DNA of 64,000 nt, taken from NCBI GenBank assembly GCA_965200035.1, contig OZ241334.1, forward strand, positions 1,426,001-1,490,000. Direction: 5' to 3'. Source of the stretch: UBA1952 sp965200035 (GTDB lineage: Bacteria > Bacteroidota > Bacteroidia > Chitinophagales > Chitinophagaceae). The notes under the pieces were generated by a model that searched no databases, was not told the origin of the DNA, and saw only the letters and a list, made by a program, of their open reading frames with translations. This document shows, one piece after another, positions 52,552-62,096 of the stretch (position 1 is its first letter; each line of letters opens with the position of its first letter). Made by a program: the position numbers and the translations under genes.

Positions 52552-54024
52552 ATGATGCGTCAATTACTCCTCGCCGGGTCAACAGTCTTCAGCCATGCAT
52601 TTTGCCTGTTCATCGCGCTCTGTTTTATGGCACCTTCTGTGCTGGCAGCCGGTCCCGACCAGTCTGTGGTGAAGATCTTTGTAACGAAGCAGGAATATGA
52701 CTTCGCGCAGCCCTGGCAGCGCAACAGCCCGGAGCGCAGCTCCGGATCGGGCTGTATTATTGACAGCAACCGCATCCTTACCTGTGCCCATGTAGTTGAG
52801 TTCGGCGAGTTTATAGAAGTGCGCAAGGCGCGGGATGCACGCAAGTATACGGCTACTGTAAAGTATATTTCTCCGGAGTATGATCTGGCTATTCTTGAAG
52901 TGGCCGACAGCCGGTTTTTCAATAAGGCTACGCCGCTGCCTTTATCGGGACTGCCGGCTATTGGCGAGCGCGTAGTTACCTATGGCTTTCCTACGGGCGG
53001 CGATGAGCTGAGCGTCACATCGGGCATTGTATCGAGGATTGAAAATGTGACGTACACTTATGGCGACTACAATAATTTAGGAGTACAGATAGATGCCGCC
53101 ATCAACCCCGGCAACAGTGGCGGTCCGGTGATGCAGGATGGAAAGCTTGCGGGCATTGCCTTTCAGGGGCGTACGCAGAACCAGGGGATCGGCTATATGG
53201 TGCCAACGCCGGTGATCAATATATTTCTGAAGGATGTGCAGGACGGACGGTACGATGGACCTGTGCCGCTGCTGCTGAAGTGGCAGAAGATGGAGAACCC
53301 GGCATTGCGCCGCTGCTATAGCATGACCGATACTGCCTCTGGTATTCTGATCAATTCCATCCATCCTTACTCTGCATTCTACGGCGCGCTGCGCCCGGAT
53401 GATGTGCTTACAGAAGTCGGTGACCTGCCGGTAGAAAATGATGGAACCATCCTGATGGACGGCAGCCTGAAAACCTCTTTTGAAACGGCGCTGCAATTGG
53501 GCAATCTGGGTGATACGGTAAAGCTGCAACTATTGCGCGGTGGCCGGCCGGTTGCCATTTCAATACCGCTGAAATATGCGCGTGCCAGTGCAAGACTGGT
53601 AGATAAGATTGATCTCAGGCCGCGCTATTATATCGAAGATGGCTTTGTCTTTACTACGCCTTCCTATTATTATTTCAAGGGCGATAGCTATTGGGCGTAC
53701 AATAATCCGGAGCTCAGCTACTATTATTACGACCATGTGCTCAGCGCTGATACTGCCGGCGAGATCGTAATGCTGGCCTCTGTACTGCCCGATAAGAGCA
53801 ATGTAGGCTACCATGATGTAAGCAATAAAATCATCCGCAAAGTGAACGGAAGACCAGTACGTAACCTCACAGATCTGATTGATGCCTTCCGCAAAACGCG
53901 GGATACGGATATGATTCTTGAGGATGAAGACAACAGTAAGTATGTGATCTCAACCTCTGATCTAGAGCAGACCACACAGACCATTCTGCAGCGGTATGGA
54001 ATCCGCGATAAGATGCGCCTATAG
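52552..54024 (+). CDS. HtrA/Deg-like serine protease with PDZ domains
   Basis: 490 residues. N-terminal signal peptide (cleaved near VLAAGPD, residue 33). S1C trypsin-like domain with catalytic His80 (LTCAHVVE), Asp111 (SPEYDLAIL) and Ser189 (NPGNSGGP), all intact. The C-terminal 270 residues resemble the tandem PDZ arrangement of plant Deg/DegP9-type proteases (GILINSIHPYSAFYGALRPDDVLTEV; later VSNKIIRKVNGRPVRNLTDL). It probably degrades or senses misfolded periplasmic proteins. Start is ATG at 52552 or 52555. It stands alone. Confidence 0.9.
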   Translation: MMRQLLLAGSTVFSHAFCLFIALCFMAPSVLAAGPDQSVVKIFVTKQEYDFAQPWQRNSPERSSGSGCIIDSNRILTCAHVVEFGEFIEVRKARDARKYTATVKYISPEYDLAILEVADSRFFNKATPLPLSGLPAIGERVVTYGFPTGGDELSVTSGIVSRIENVTYTYGDYNNLGVQIDAAINPGNSGGPVMQDGKLAGIAFQGRTQNQGIGYMVPTPVINIFLKDVQDGRYDGPVPLLLKWQKMENPALRRCYSMTDTASGILINSIHPYSAFYGALRPDDVLTEVGDLPVENDGTILMDGSLKTSFETALQLGNLGDTVKLQLLRGGRPVAISIPLKYARASARLVDKIDLRPRYYIEDGFVFTTPSYYYFKGDSYWAYNNPELSYYYYDHVLSADTAGEIVMLASVLPDKSNVGYHDVSNKIIRKVNGRPVRNLTDLIDAFRKTRDTDMILEDEDNSKYVISTSDLEQTTQTILQRYGIRDKMRL

Positions 54025-54092
54025 GGCTTTTCAGCGAAAGGGGCCGGCTATGTTAAATTAAAATAACAAGGCCTGTTGTTTAACATTTTTTT

Positions 54093-54123
54093 GAACGGTT
54101 CGTTAACCGTTCCCCCCTACCTT
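54093..54123 (+). promoter_or_regulatory. Inverted repeat and -7-like box
   Basis: GAACGGTT-cgtt-AACCGTTC (54093-54112), perfect 8-bp arms, lies between a TTG (54091-54093) and TACCTTTA (one base off TAnnTTTG). Possible regulated promoter for the small exported protein at 54236. Confidence 0.4.
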
Positions 54124-54235
54124 TAATCAAAGCGCTTATAGCAGGCTCTCCTGCTGGTACCGAATTTTTATTTTCACAGGTTGCTATTGCCGACTGATCA
54201 CCGGTGGCAGCCAAAAATCAAAATCAGAACTGTCT

Positions 54236-54529
54236 ATGAAAAAGCTTCTTTTGTCCGTGGCCGTAGTTGCCGTCACCTTTGCCGGAGCTCAGGCTCAGAA
54301 TAAGACCAAGACCAGGAAAACGAAAGATCAGCCTGCACCGGCGCCTACAGAGCAGCAGCAAAATGTGCCTGCACAGCAATCTGCAGACCCTGCACAGCCG
54401 TTCACTAATACGGCCCAGCCAGCCGCACCGGCTACTACACCAGCCGCGCAGCCTGATCCTGCAGCTATACCAACACCGGCCGCTACGCCGGCACCGGCTG
54501 CTACACCAGCGGGTGGCAGCGTCAAGTAA
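54236..54529 (+). CDS. Pro/Ala-rich exported small protein
   Basis: 97 residues. Signal peptide MKKLLLSVAVVAVTFAGAQA, then a Lys-rich patch (KTKTRKTKDQ) and a low-complexity Pro/Ala/Thr/Gln tail (PAPAPTEQQQ, ATPAPAATPAGG). No folded domain, lipobox or sorting domain is visible. Probably disordered in the periplasm; function unknown. It has its own terminator and a possible upstream promoter with an inverted repeat, which supports it being a real gene. Confidence 0.75.
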   Translation: MKKLLLSVAVVAVTFAGAQAQNKTKTRKTKDQPAPAPTEQQQNVPAQQSADPAQPFTNTAQPAAPATTPAAQPDPAAIPTPAATPAPAATPAGGSVK

Positions 54530-54552
54530 GTATTCCAGCAACGCCAACAAAG

Positions 54553-54588
54553 CTGCCGTCCCTGACTTTTGTCCGGGACGGCTTTTTT
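54553..54588 (+). terminator. Terminator of small exported protein gene
   Basis: Stem GCCGTCCC/GGGACGGC followed by TTTTTT. Confidence 0.85.
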
Positions 54589-55137
54589 ATGTCCGCTATA
54601 TTGCTGCTTTTTCCCGGCAGTTATGCAAGGTGATTGTTCCACTTATTGCTCCGTCTTAATCCCACAATTAACTATGGGATTTTCACAGGCGAACAACCTT
54701 ATTTTCCCCGCTGCCCTAAACGGTGTGTCAGTAAATGAAGGCTATTCATATTAGTCTTTAAAATACGGTTTTTATCTCCTTTCCAGACCGTATCATCTAT
54801 CCTTACTTTAGTGATTCAGTTAGTAGCCTGTCGAATAATATACGATTGACCGTTGCATCCGTTTGCCCCCGCAAATTGCCCTTCTACCTACCGGATCATA
54901 CTGTTGACAAGCCTGGTGTAAACATCATTGCAAATAAGCTTTCTGTCGAGTCTGAAAATGATTCTTCCTTTCCGGAAAATCTACGTTCATGCTGATCATT
55001 TATTAAAACCATTCTGCCTATGCAACAGCTTATCCGGTTTCCGCCTTTTGCAACCTGTCGTAACTGCCTTATGCCGTTCCGGCTTTCAAATCCAATCATT
55101 CTTTTTTAATACCAATCACCCATTAAAAACCATCCTT
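54589..55137. other. Long intergenic leader, no gene recognised
   Basis: About 550 bases before the T9SS gene at 55138. The downstream frame stays open from 54928 but its translation is not signal-like and the true signal peptide starts at 55138. One near -7 box (TACTTTAG around 54804). Nothing else recognised. Confidence 0.4.
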
Positions 55138-56763
55138 ATGCTGAGTTTGAAAAAAATCTACACGCTTGCAACCATTGCCTTCACCGGCTTGTCGCTATCT
55201 GCAACCGCACAGGTGTTTACCACGCCAACAGCTGTGCAGAACATCTATCCTACCGGCGCAGCGGTACAGAAACCAACTACGGCTTCTGCTTACTCGCTGG
55301 GTAATATGTCAAGCGCCTGGGGTACTGCTGACTTTTATGTGTCCGGCTGGTCCGGCGCCAACAATGGCTTCATCTGGCGCTTCACCAAGCCAGGGCTGCC
55401 TAACTCTATCTTCGGCCAGGGCGTCTTCCCCTATGCGAATGTAATAGACATGGAAGTGGGCATCGTAAACGGCCCCAGTGGTATCATCGTTACGGTAGCT
55501 TATTACAAGGTCAACTCCGGCCACTATGTAGATATCTATAAGGTCACAAGCTCTACCAGCACTCCACTCGTTTTCGCAGGAACGATAACCCTTTCTAATT
55601 CCCTGCAGTATGGCCGCATCCGTATAGATAGCCATAAGATGTATGGCACCGCTATTGTATGGTGCTATCCGGGTGTAGGTATCCAGACTATTGTGGCCAA
55701 CAACGGGACATTCAGCAGTGTGGTTACGCTCAATGGTACGGCGACTTCTTCTGATCCTGATGTGGCATTCAGCCATTCCAGCGGCGATCTGAATGTGCAC
55801 TATGCATACCATGATAAGCCTGCAGGAAAGATCATAGAATCTGTTGTTCCATGGCCTGCACTGCTCACCAGCCCGCCGCCAAGCATATCACCGCTTATTG
55901 AAGATGTGAACCCTGTAGGTACCGGCAGTGAGCTGCGCCTCGTGCTCGACTGCCCCGACCACTATGATGTTGAGAACTGGGCGTACTCTTATAATGCCGA
56001 TGGCTTAAAGATAGCGGTACGCTTTATCGACTACCATACTACGGCTATTCCTACTACTGCAATCGTCAACGATGGCTCACTGGGCAATTATCCGCTTGCA
56101 GGTATTTATAAAGCCTTCTACACAGCCCTCTATTATGGCGATGGCAATTCCGGCGATCAGATACACGTAGGATGGTACACAACCAATGGCAGCCCATTCA
56201 ACGGATACGTAAGTGTACAGATGAAGGAAAGCGGCGCCGGACTCATCAGCAATCTGGATTATATGCGGATGCCTGTAGCCAGCAGCACTCCCGGCACTTA
56301 TCCGATTCGCACCGGTATCGCTTATGCCAAAGGCAGTGATGTGGGGCTTATTCCTAACTTCCTCTATGCAGTGTATTATGACCTGCCGGGCAGCACCTAT
56401 CGCTTTACCCATGCCTTTCACAAATGGGGTATGCTTGTATTCCGCGGCACAGCCAGTCATCCTGATTGCGGCCCTGCTACAAGCAATGTGCTGAGCGCAG
56501 CGCAACAGGGAGCGATCAGCGTTTATCCTAATCCGTTTACCGATGTAGTGACTACTGCTTTTTATGCGTCCAGGCAGGGAACAGCGAAGCTTCAATTGCT
56601 GGATATGACCGGCAAGATGCTGGCGCAAACCAGCGATGAAGTAACAGTTGGTAATCACACGTTCAGCACTTCCAGCCTGCAGCATTTACCTGCAGGTACT
56701 TATCTGCTGAGCATCACCCTGAATGGTGAATCTATTGCTACGCAAAAAGTGAGCAAATACTAG
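55138..56763 (+). CDS. T9SS-secreted protein of unknown fold
   Basis: 541 residues from the ATG at 55138, which gives a clear signal peptide (MLSLKKIYTLATIAFTGLSL cleaved near ATAQ). The central about 430 residues are rich in short strands and resemble a beta-propeller-like or lectin-like body (repeated W/Y-G-D/N turns such as AIVWCYPGVG, IHVGWYTTNGSPF), but no named family is recognised. The C-terminus is a type A sorting domain (ISVYPNPFTDVVTTAFYAS ... LPAGTYLLSITLNG). First of four consecutive T9SS substrates; its own terminator follows. Confidence 0.85.
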   Translation: MLSLKKIYTLATIAFTGLSLSATAQVFTTPTAVQNIYPTGAAVQKPTTASAYSLGNMSSAWGTADFYVSGWSGANNGFIWRFTKPGLPNSIFGQGVFPYANVIDMEVGIVNGPSGIIVTVAYYKVNSGHYVDIYKVTSSTSTPLVFAGTITLSNSLQYGRIRIDSHKMYGTAIVWCYPGVGIQTIVANNGTFSSVVTLNGTATSSDPDVAFSHSSGDLNVHYAYHDKPAGKIIESVVPWPALLTSPPPSISPLIEDVNPVGTGSELRLVLDCPDHYDVENWAYSYNADGLKIAVRFIDYHTTAIPTTAIVNDGSLGNYPLAGIYKAFYTALYYGDGNSGDQIHVGWYTTNGSPFNGYVSVQMKESGAGLISNLDYMRMPVASSTPGTYPIRTGIAYAKGSDVGLIPNFLYAVYYDLPGSTYRFTHAFHKWGMLVFRGTASHPDCGPATSNVLSAAQQGAISVYPNPFTDVVTTAFYASRQGTAKLQLLDMTGKMLAQTSDEVTVGNHTFSTSSLQHLPAGTYLLSITLNGESIATQKVSKY

Positions 56764-56848
56764 AAGGCTGTGCACTCAGCCGGCGTTGATTTTTCAGCAC
56801 TGCGCTTTCAGTCTTTTATTTCTTACCTGTAGTACCTGTTGTTTATAA

Positions 56849-56880
56849 AGGCTGCGCCGAATCTTCGGCGCGGCCTTTTT
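56849..56880 (+). terminator. Terminator
   Basis: Stem GCGCCGAA/TTCGGCGC, extended by GGC/GCC, followed by TTTTTT. Confidence 0.85.
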
Positions 56881-56987
56881 TATTGCGTCTGTTCTTCTTC
56901 CAGTTCAGTAAAAGCAACAAAAAAATCAGTTTTGATTTTATCTGATAACGTCACTCCAAGTATAATACTACCGGTACTCATAATGAT

Positions 56988-56995
56988 TACATTTG
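56988..56995 (+). promoter_or_regulatory. -7 box TACATTTG
   Basis: Perfect TAnnTTTG, 18 bp before the ATG at 57014. Confidence 0.5.
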
Positions 56996-57013
56996 TATTA
57001 ATCAATTTAACCG

Positions 57014-59638
57014 ATGAATAAATTTTATTTTTTATTGATATTGTTCCTGGGGATGACTGTTTCGGGGAGCGCCCAGGCATTATATCCGGTTGATTTTAAA
57101 GAGAAAGGAGATAAGGCCACGCTGATTGTGGAGGCAAGGGCGCAGAAAGGCACCTCTTTCTGGAACCCTGCGCATACCATGATCTATACGGCCTGGGATC
57201 TGGAGGTTTATAAAGTGTTTAAAGGCGAGCTTCCCACTTCTGTACAGATTGTTACCACAGGCGGCTCAGTCGGCGACCAAGCTATTGTAGCCAGCGATCT
57301 TCTGGAATTGCAGGGGGGCAACACAGGGGTGTTTTTCCTGTATCCGAATGCATCATCGCTGAAAGCCCCGGGAGCACCTGCCCCTTTGTATGATGTCTAT
57401 GCTTCAGCTCAGGGATTCCTGAAATACGATCTTGCCACAAGCACTGCTTCTGCTCCGTTCGCACGGTACAGGAGCCTTGAAAATGAGCTTTATCCTGCAT
57501 TGATGGAACTGACCGGCAAGCGGTTCAGTGAGCTCAAACCGATTGCGCAAATCCTGCCATCCGCAGGAGCGAAAAGAGGCACGGCAGCCACAATCAGCAG
57601 CTGGAGCCCGCTTCGGGTACATGGCGGCGCATTCAATGATCCGGCTAACAATACGCTCACTATTACCGGCACCGGCTTTGGTACGCCAAGCGGCTCTGCA
57701 GCCGTCGGCTTTGATGATAATAATGATGGCGGCGGCGGCACTCCTTATCTGATTGCCTGGAACGATGCCAATCATATGGTAAGCTGGACCAATACACAGA
57801 TTGTAGTGAAAGTACCCGGACGCGCTGGTACCGGCACGCTCAGCATTTATGACAATACCGGCGCAGTGGCCGGCACATCCGCATCCAACCTTATTGTGGA
57901 CTTTGGCATTATTGAAGCGGAGATTGGCGGCGCAGCGCTGGAGCCTAATATGATGAATACGAATGGCAGCGGTGGCTACAGCATTTATTACAGCACGAGA
58001 ACGACTAACAGTGGAGTAGACATTACCGGAACGCCCACAATCGGCACGTTCCAGCGTGCGCTGACCACCCACCGGCAAACCGGCGGTGTCAACTTTACAG
58101 ACGTTACAGGCGCGGTTACCAATACCACTGATTCTCAAACGATCGATCCTTATACTTTCCCCAACCTTGTGGAGTACGACAATGCCGGCACCGGCACAAC
58201 TCCCCTGCCCAGCGGGGTATTGGGCGTATGTATTTCAGGCTATTCACGCTGCTCAGGCCGGCCGGCACGGCTGGTAGGCTTTGATGTGCTGCTGCGCAAT
58301 ACAGCTTTTTCACAAGGCACGGCCAGCTTTACCGAAGGCCCATGCGCCCCCATCGAAACTTCCACTTCCAATATTGATCTGGAAGGAGTCATCCTGCATG
58401 AGCTGGGCCATGCAGTTACGCAGGCTCACGTGATCGATGCTATCCAGAATACCGGAGGTGGATTTGCCGCCGTTAATCCGAGCGCTGTTATGCACTATGC
58501 CATCACCAATGGCCTGCGGCGTATCTCTTATGATAATCCGATGCTTACCGGCATCCAGTATGCTATTGCCCCGCAAGGACTCGCTTACGGGGCCTGTCCC
58601 GGCTCTTTTTCAGAAATGGTGCCACTGACCGCCATTATTTCAGCGCGGGATGAATGCAGTGGTCTGTTTCCGGCTACTGTTCCCTATTCCGGTACCAGCA
58701 TTGCCTTTGATCTGGTGCATGCTACTTCCAATAAGAATACAGATCCTCAGCATACAGCGTTCAAGACTACCGGCATTGGTACCAATGTGACCAATACTCA
58801 ATATTATGCCTTCCGGACCACAGCGGCTGGCGGCACAATCAGTGTTACGATCTCAGGCTATGCTACCACGCCCGCCGCGCTGGCAAGCTGTAATACCGAT
58901 GGAGTGGAAATGGCGCTGTATCAGGTAAGCACTTGCCCCACAGGACAAGCCTATCCCACTCCGGTAGAATACCGTACGTTCAGCGGTAATGGCGCGCTGA
59001 CGCCTTTCTCCGGACTGGCAGCCAGCACGAACTATCTGCTCATCGCCGATGGTCTGGAAAATACCAAAGCCACGTTCAATGCGGTCATTACTTCTCCCAC
59101 AGCACTACCGCTCACGCTGGTAGATTTCCGCGGCCGGGCGCAGGGTATGCACCATTTACTTGAATGGCAGTTCAGTCCATCCGAGCTACCTCAGTCCTGC
59201 ATTCTGGAGCGCAGCAGAGATGGCAAAGTCTATGCCACACTCTATGAGAACCAACGCATGGTAAGCGCTGAAGATGCCTTTACGGATGAAGCCCCCTTTA
59301 CCGGCAATAATTATTACCGGCTCAGGTTTGCCGATAAGAGCGGTACAGTCACCTATTCCAAAGTGATTATGCTGGCACAGCAAAACAGCGGACGCTTTGC
59401 ACTGGCGCCAACTCCGGCCCAAACAATTACCAATCTGTATTATACGGCCAATAGCCCCGAAGCTGTAAATGCTCTTCTATATAGCGCCAGTGGCCAGCTG
59501 GTAGCGCGGTGGCAGTGGATGGCACAGACCGGCGAAAACACATTCCCGATAGATGTAGCATTGCTTGCCAGCGGTTGCTACACACTGCAGGTAAATACCG
59601 GAGATCAGGCAAAACATCTGAAGCTGATGAAGCAGTAA
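57014..59638 (+). CDS. T9SS-secreted metzincin-like zinc protease candidate
   Basis: 874 residues. Signal peptide to about residue 20 (TVSGSAQ). Residues about 195-300 look like an IPT/TIG domain (LTITGTGFGTPSGSAAVGFD). Residues about 380-560 hold a putative metalloprotease: HELGHAVTQAH gives His462, Glu463, His466 and His472, the HExxHxxxxxH spacing of metzincins with Thr where Gly is usual, and a Met-turn-like SAVMHYA with Met493 follows about 20 residues later. Then come a beta-sandwich (about 585-700) and a T9SS sorting domain with a less typical opening (FALAPTPAQTITNLYY ... LLASGCYTLQVN). Secretion is well supported; proteolysis is inferred from the motif. Confidence 0.82.
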   Translation: MNKFYFLLILFLGMTVSGSAQALYPVDFKEKGDKATLIVEARAQKGTSFWNPAHTMIYTAWDLEVYKVFKGELPTSVQIVTTGGSVGDQAIVASDLLELQGGNTGVFFLYPNASSLKAPGAPAPLYDVYASAQGFLKYDLATSTASAPFARYRSLENELYPALMELTGKRFSELKPIAQILPSAGAKRGTAATISSWSPLRVHGGAFNDPANNTLTITGTGFGTPSGSAAVGFDDNNDGGGGTPYLIAWNDANHMVSWTNTQIVVKVPGRAGTGTLSIYDNTGAVAGTSASNLIVDFGIIEAEIGGAALEPNMMNTNGSGGYSIYYSTRTTNSGVDITGTPTIGTFQRALTTHRQTGGVNFTDVTGAVTNTTDSQTIDPYTFPNLVEYDNAGTGTTPLPSGVLGVCISGYSRCSGRPARLVGFDVLLRNTAFSQGTASFTEGPCAPIETSTSNIDLEGVILHELGHAVTQAHVIDAIQNTGGGFAAVNPSAVMHYAITNGLRRISYDNPMLTGIQYAIAPQGLAYGACPGSFSEMVPLTAIISARDECSGLFPATVPYSGTSIAFDLVHATSNKNTDPQHTAFKTTGIGTNVTNTQYYAFRTTAAGGTISVTISGYATTPAALASCNTDGVEMALYQVSTCPTGQAYPTPVEYRTFSGNGALTPFSGLAASTNYLLIADGLENTKATFNAVITSPTALPLTLVDFRGRAQGMHHLLEWQFSPSELPQSCILERSRDGKVYATLYENQRMVSAEDAFTDEAPFTGNNYYRLRFADKSGTVTYSKVIMLAQQNSGRFALAPTPAQTITNLYYTANSPEAVNALLYSASGQLVARWQWMAQTGENTFPIDVALLASGCYTLQVNTGDQAKHLKLMKQ

Positions 59639-59660
59639 GCAGCTACATACAACACTGCAC

Positions 59661-59700
59661 AAAAAGGCCGCCGCAAAAGAAAATTTGCGGCGGCCTCTAT
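59661..59700. terminator. Bidirectional terminator
   Basis: Stem GGCCGCCGCAAA/TTTGCGGCGGCC between the convergent ends at 59638 and 59814, followed by an AT-rich TGCATTTTGAATT repeat (59760-59805). Confidence 0.8.
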
Positions 59701-59813
59701 CATTCTATCAGCGCTTAATCATCAGCCAAAACAAAGCAGCCAACAAAAAAAGGCTTCTGCATGCTGCATTTTGAATTCTGCATACTGCATTTTGAATTTT
59801 GCATTAACAACAT

Positions 59814-61745
59814 TTATTCAACAACAGAAAGAAGAGCTGTTGCAGTGCCGGCATCAGTAGCCATCCTTACCTCATACAATCCGGCGGCGATTCCGGCTAC
59901 AGGTAAAGGCATCAGATGCTTACCCGCTCCAAGGGATGCAGCTGGCAGGCTTGCTACCACACGGCCGGTCATGTCCACTATTTCGAGCTTTATCCGGCTT
60001 TCTTTGCTCAGCTCAATACGGGCAGTAGCGCTGCCATTAGCAGGATTTGGGAACACGCTGAACTGATTGATGCCGGAAACAACATTGGAGACGCCAAGCG
60101 GCCCTCTGTTGCTATTGCTGTTGAGCACCTGACCATCGGAATGACGGATGAGCATAGCTACTGCGTGCAGATTGGAGCGTGACCAGGCCGGATCAACAGT
60201 AGCGGTGTAGGTATGATTATAGACGGTATTAGCAGGCAGCGCAGCAGGCAGCGAACCGGCATCGCCCGCAGAGTCGGACAGGTAGCGGGCAACGAAATCA
60301 TAATACATCTTTGAAGCAGGCACCGGATCGGGCAGTTGCTGGAAGTCGTATTCGGTATTCCCAATTGGTTTTTTGTGTGAGTAATAATTATGCTGGTCCC
60401 AGCTGGTGCTGGCAGTGCTGTGCACCCGATCTTCTGTAAGCACCAAAACCAGTCTGTAATCGCCGGAAAGATTCACCGCCAGCTTTACGCTCACCGGTAT
60501 GGTAGCCGTATTATTATTCCAGGTGATATTGCCTACCGAAATGTCTGCATAGGCAAAGTAGTCTTTCCTTCGCTGGTAGAGATCAAATACATCGCTTGGG
60601 TCTGCTACTTCAGTGCGATCTATAATTACAGACGGGAAGCCATAAAATCCGGGTACGGAAGTGATCTTGCCGGCATAGGCATCTATCTTCATCGGATCGC
60701 CTTCATGCACTGCTACGGCGCTTACATCAGCAGGATGCATTTTCCAAATGCTGTCCATATACACAATGCCGCGTACACACCAGCCACACCATGTGCCGGT
60801 AGCTTCCTCAATCATCATTTTCTTTTTGGGCATAAAGGGTACAGCCGTAAGGCTGGTAGCGGATGAGTCATTGACATGATTCGCATCGCCGGTAGCATCT
60901 ACCCAGGCTCTTACAGGATAGCTGCTGCCGCTGACGGAAGGAAGCGTATAAGGGGCAAGCTCAAAAGTAGCGGACGTGTACGGGGCTATATTGGCCGTAA
61001 CATTCGTAGACACTATTGCACCACCGGCCACCTGACATTTTACACGAAAGGAAGTAAGATTGGCGGCGCCATGATTGGTAATGTTTGCGCTGAACACTTT
61101 GCCATAACCGGGTGCGCCATAAGCATTCGCACCGCCGGTGATTGGGTACAGATGGCTTAGCACAGCATCTACTGGCGGCAATACCTGCGCCGTTACATTA
61201 TCCAGGTAGAGGTAGTATTTGTCATAGGAATTATCACGGAATGCCACCCGGATGGCTTGGCCGTTAAAGGCACCAAGCGGTACTGCATGCCGGCCAAAGC
61301 TGTCGCCTTTGGTAGCTACATCGTTCCAGAGCGTGCTAGTGAATGAAGCGGCTGTAGTGCCTGCGGTAGGCGATACCAGCACCTGCAGGGAATCCGGCAC
61401 ATACTGAAAGGGCGTACGGTCATCCCAGATCAGATACATATTGGGACTGCTGACGGTAAAAGAATGGCTGACCATCCACCGGTCTGCCCTGGCATGAGGG
61501 TCAAAGGAAGAAGTAGTGACCATGCATGTGTCACTGGCGCTGCGGCTTCTGGTGGTCCAGGCTTTGTTCTGCAGGGTGGGATAAAAAGGATTCAGCGGCG
61601 ATAGCGTATTGGCATCATTGATCATAGTCCAGTCAGCGGGAAATCCGCTGTTGAAATTCTGTGACCAGGCCTGTGCATCTGCCATCCGCGGCAACAAAGC
61701 GAGAGACAACCATAAAACACTTTGTAAAATGTAAGACAGACGCAT
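59814..61745 (-). CDS. Omp28-like T9SS-secreted protein
   Basis: 643 residues. Signal peptide to about residue 24 (LLPRMADAQ). Residues about 25-188 are a choice-of-anchor-J-like jelly roll (WSQNFNSGFPADWTMIND ... YYLYLDNVTA). A CARDB-like strand region (about 190-300) precedes an Omp28-related thioredoxin-fold domain (about 308-540) with a CxxC pair, Cys320 and Cys323 in EEATGTWCGWCVRG. The C-terminus is a type A sorting domain (FSVFPNPANGSATARIEL ... IAAGLYEVRM). The CxxC suggests thiol redox activity at the surface, but the Omp28 family is not biochemically well defined. Convergent with the metzincin-like gene. Confidence 0.87.
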   Translation of the reverse strand: MRLSYILQSVLWLSLALLPRMADAQAWSQNFNSGFPADWTMINDANTLSPLNPFYPTLQNKAWTTRSRSASDTCMVTTSSFDPHARADRWMVSHSFTVSSPNMYLIWDDRTPFQYVPDSLQVLVSPTAGTTAASFTSTLWNDVATKGDSFGRHAVPLGAFNGQAIRVAFRDNSYDKYYLYLDNVTAQVLPPVDAVLSHLYPITGGANAYGAPGYGKVFSANITNHGAANLTSFRVKCQVAGGAIVSTNVTANIAPYTSATFELAPYTLPSVSGSSYPVRAWVDATGDANHVNDSSATSLTAVPFMPKKKMMIEEATGTWCGWCVRGIVYMDSIWKMHPADVSAVAVHEGDPMKIDAYAGKITSVPGFYGFPSVIIDRTEVADPSDVFDLYQRRKDYFAYADISVGNITWNNNTATIPVSVKLAVNLSGDYRLVLVLTEDRVHSTASTSWDQHNYYSHKKPIGNTEYDFQQLPDPVPASKMYYDFVARYLSDSAGDAGSLPAALPANTVYNHTYTATVDPAWSRSNLHAVAMLIRHSDGQVLNSNSNRGPLGVSNVVSGINQFSVFPNPANGSATARIELSKESRIKLEIVDMTGRVVASLPAASLGAGKHLMPLPVAGIAAGLYEVRMATDAGTATALLSVVE

Positions 61746-61819
61746 AAGGGGAAATCCGTTGATTGTTTAAAATGTTTTGAAGCATACAATGAATGGCAGC
61801 TAACCGCTTTCATCACTTT

Positions 61820-61827
61820 CAAAAATA
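61820..61827 (-). promoter_or_regulatory. -7 box TATTTTTG of Omp28-like gene
   Basis: Perfect TAnnTTTG on the minus strand, about 75 bp before the ATG at 61745. The rest of the gap 61746-62004 is AT-rich without a gene. Confidence 0.4.
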
Positions 61828-62004
61828 CCTATAAACAATACAATTAATACAGACAATCAATCTGTTATGTACGAATTATCAATTTTGCTTCACGAAGTCA
61901 GGAACTACACTGTTGAAAGTTATTTACTAATTGATAAGCGACATTCAGGTGTGAATAATCAATTTTAAACATCACTCAAGCCTGCTTATGCTATTTTTTT
62001 AGAC

Positions 62005-62075
62005 AAAAAATCCCGCAAGAAATCTTCTTTAAGCTGCTGGAATATTTACAAGCCTGAAGAAGATTCCCTGCGGGG
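62005..62075 (-). terminator. Long-stem terminator of T9SS propeller gene
   Basis: CCCGCAAGAAATCTTCTT (62013-62030) pairs imperfectly with GAAGAAGATTCCCTGCGGG (62056-62074); a T tract follows on the minus strand. The arms resemble the GATTCCCTTCGGG palindromes at 45.5 and 47.8 kb. Confidence 0.6.
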
Positions 62076-62096
62076 AAAATCATTGAATAATGTTGC

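Noticed and set aside
54928..55137. N-terminal extension of the T9SS gene at 55138
   Set aside because: The extension is not a signal peptide and would bury the clear one that starts at 55138.
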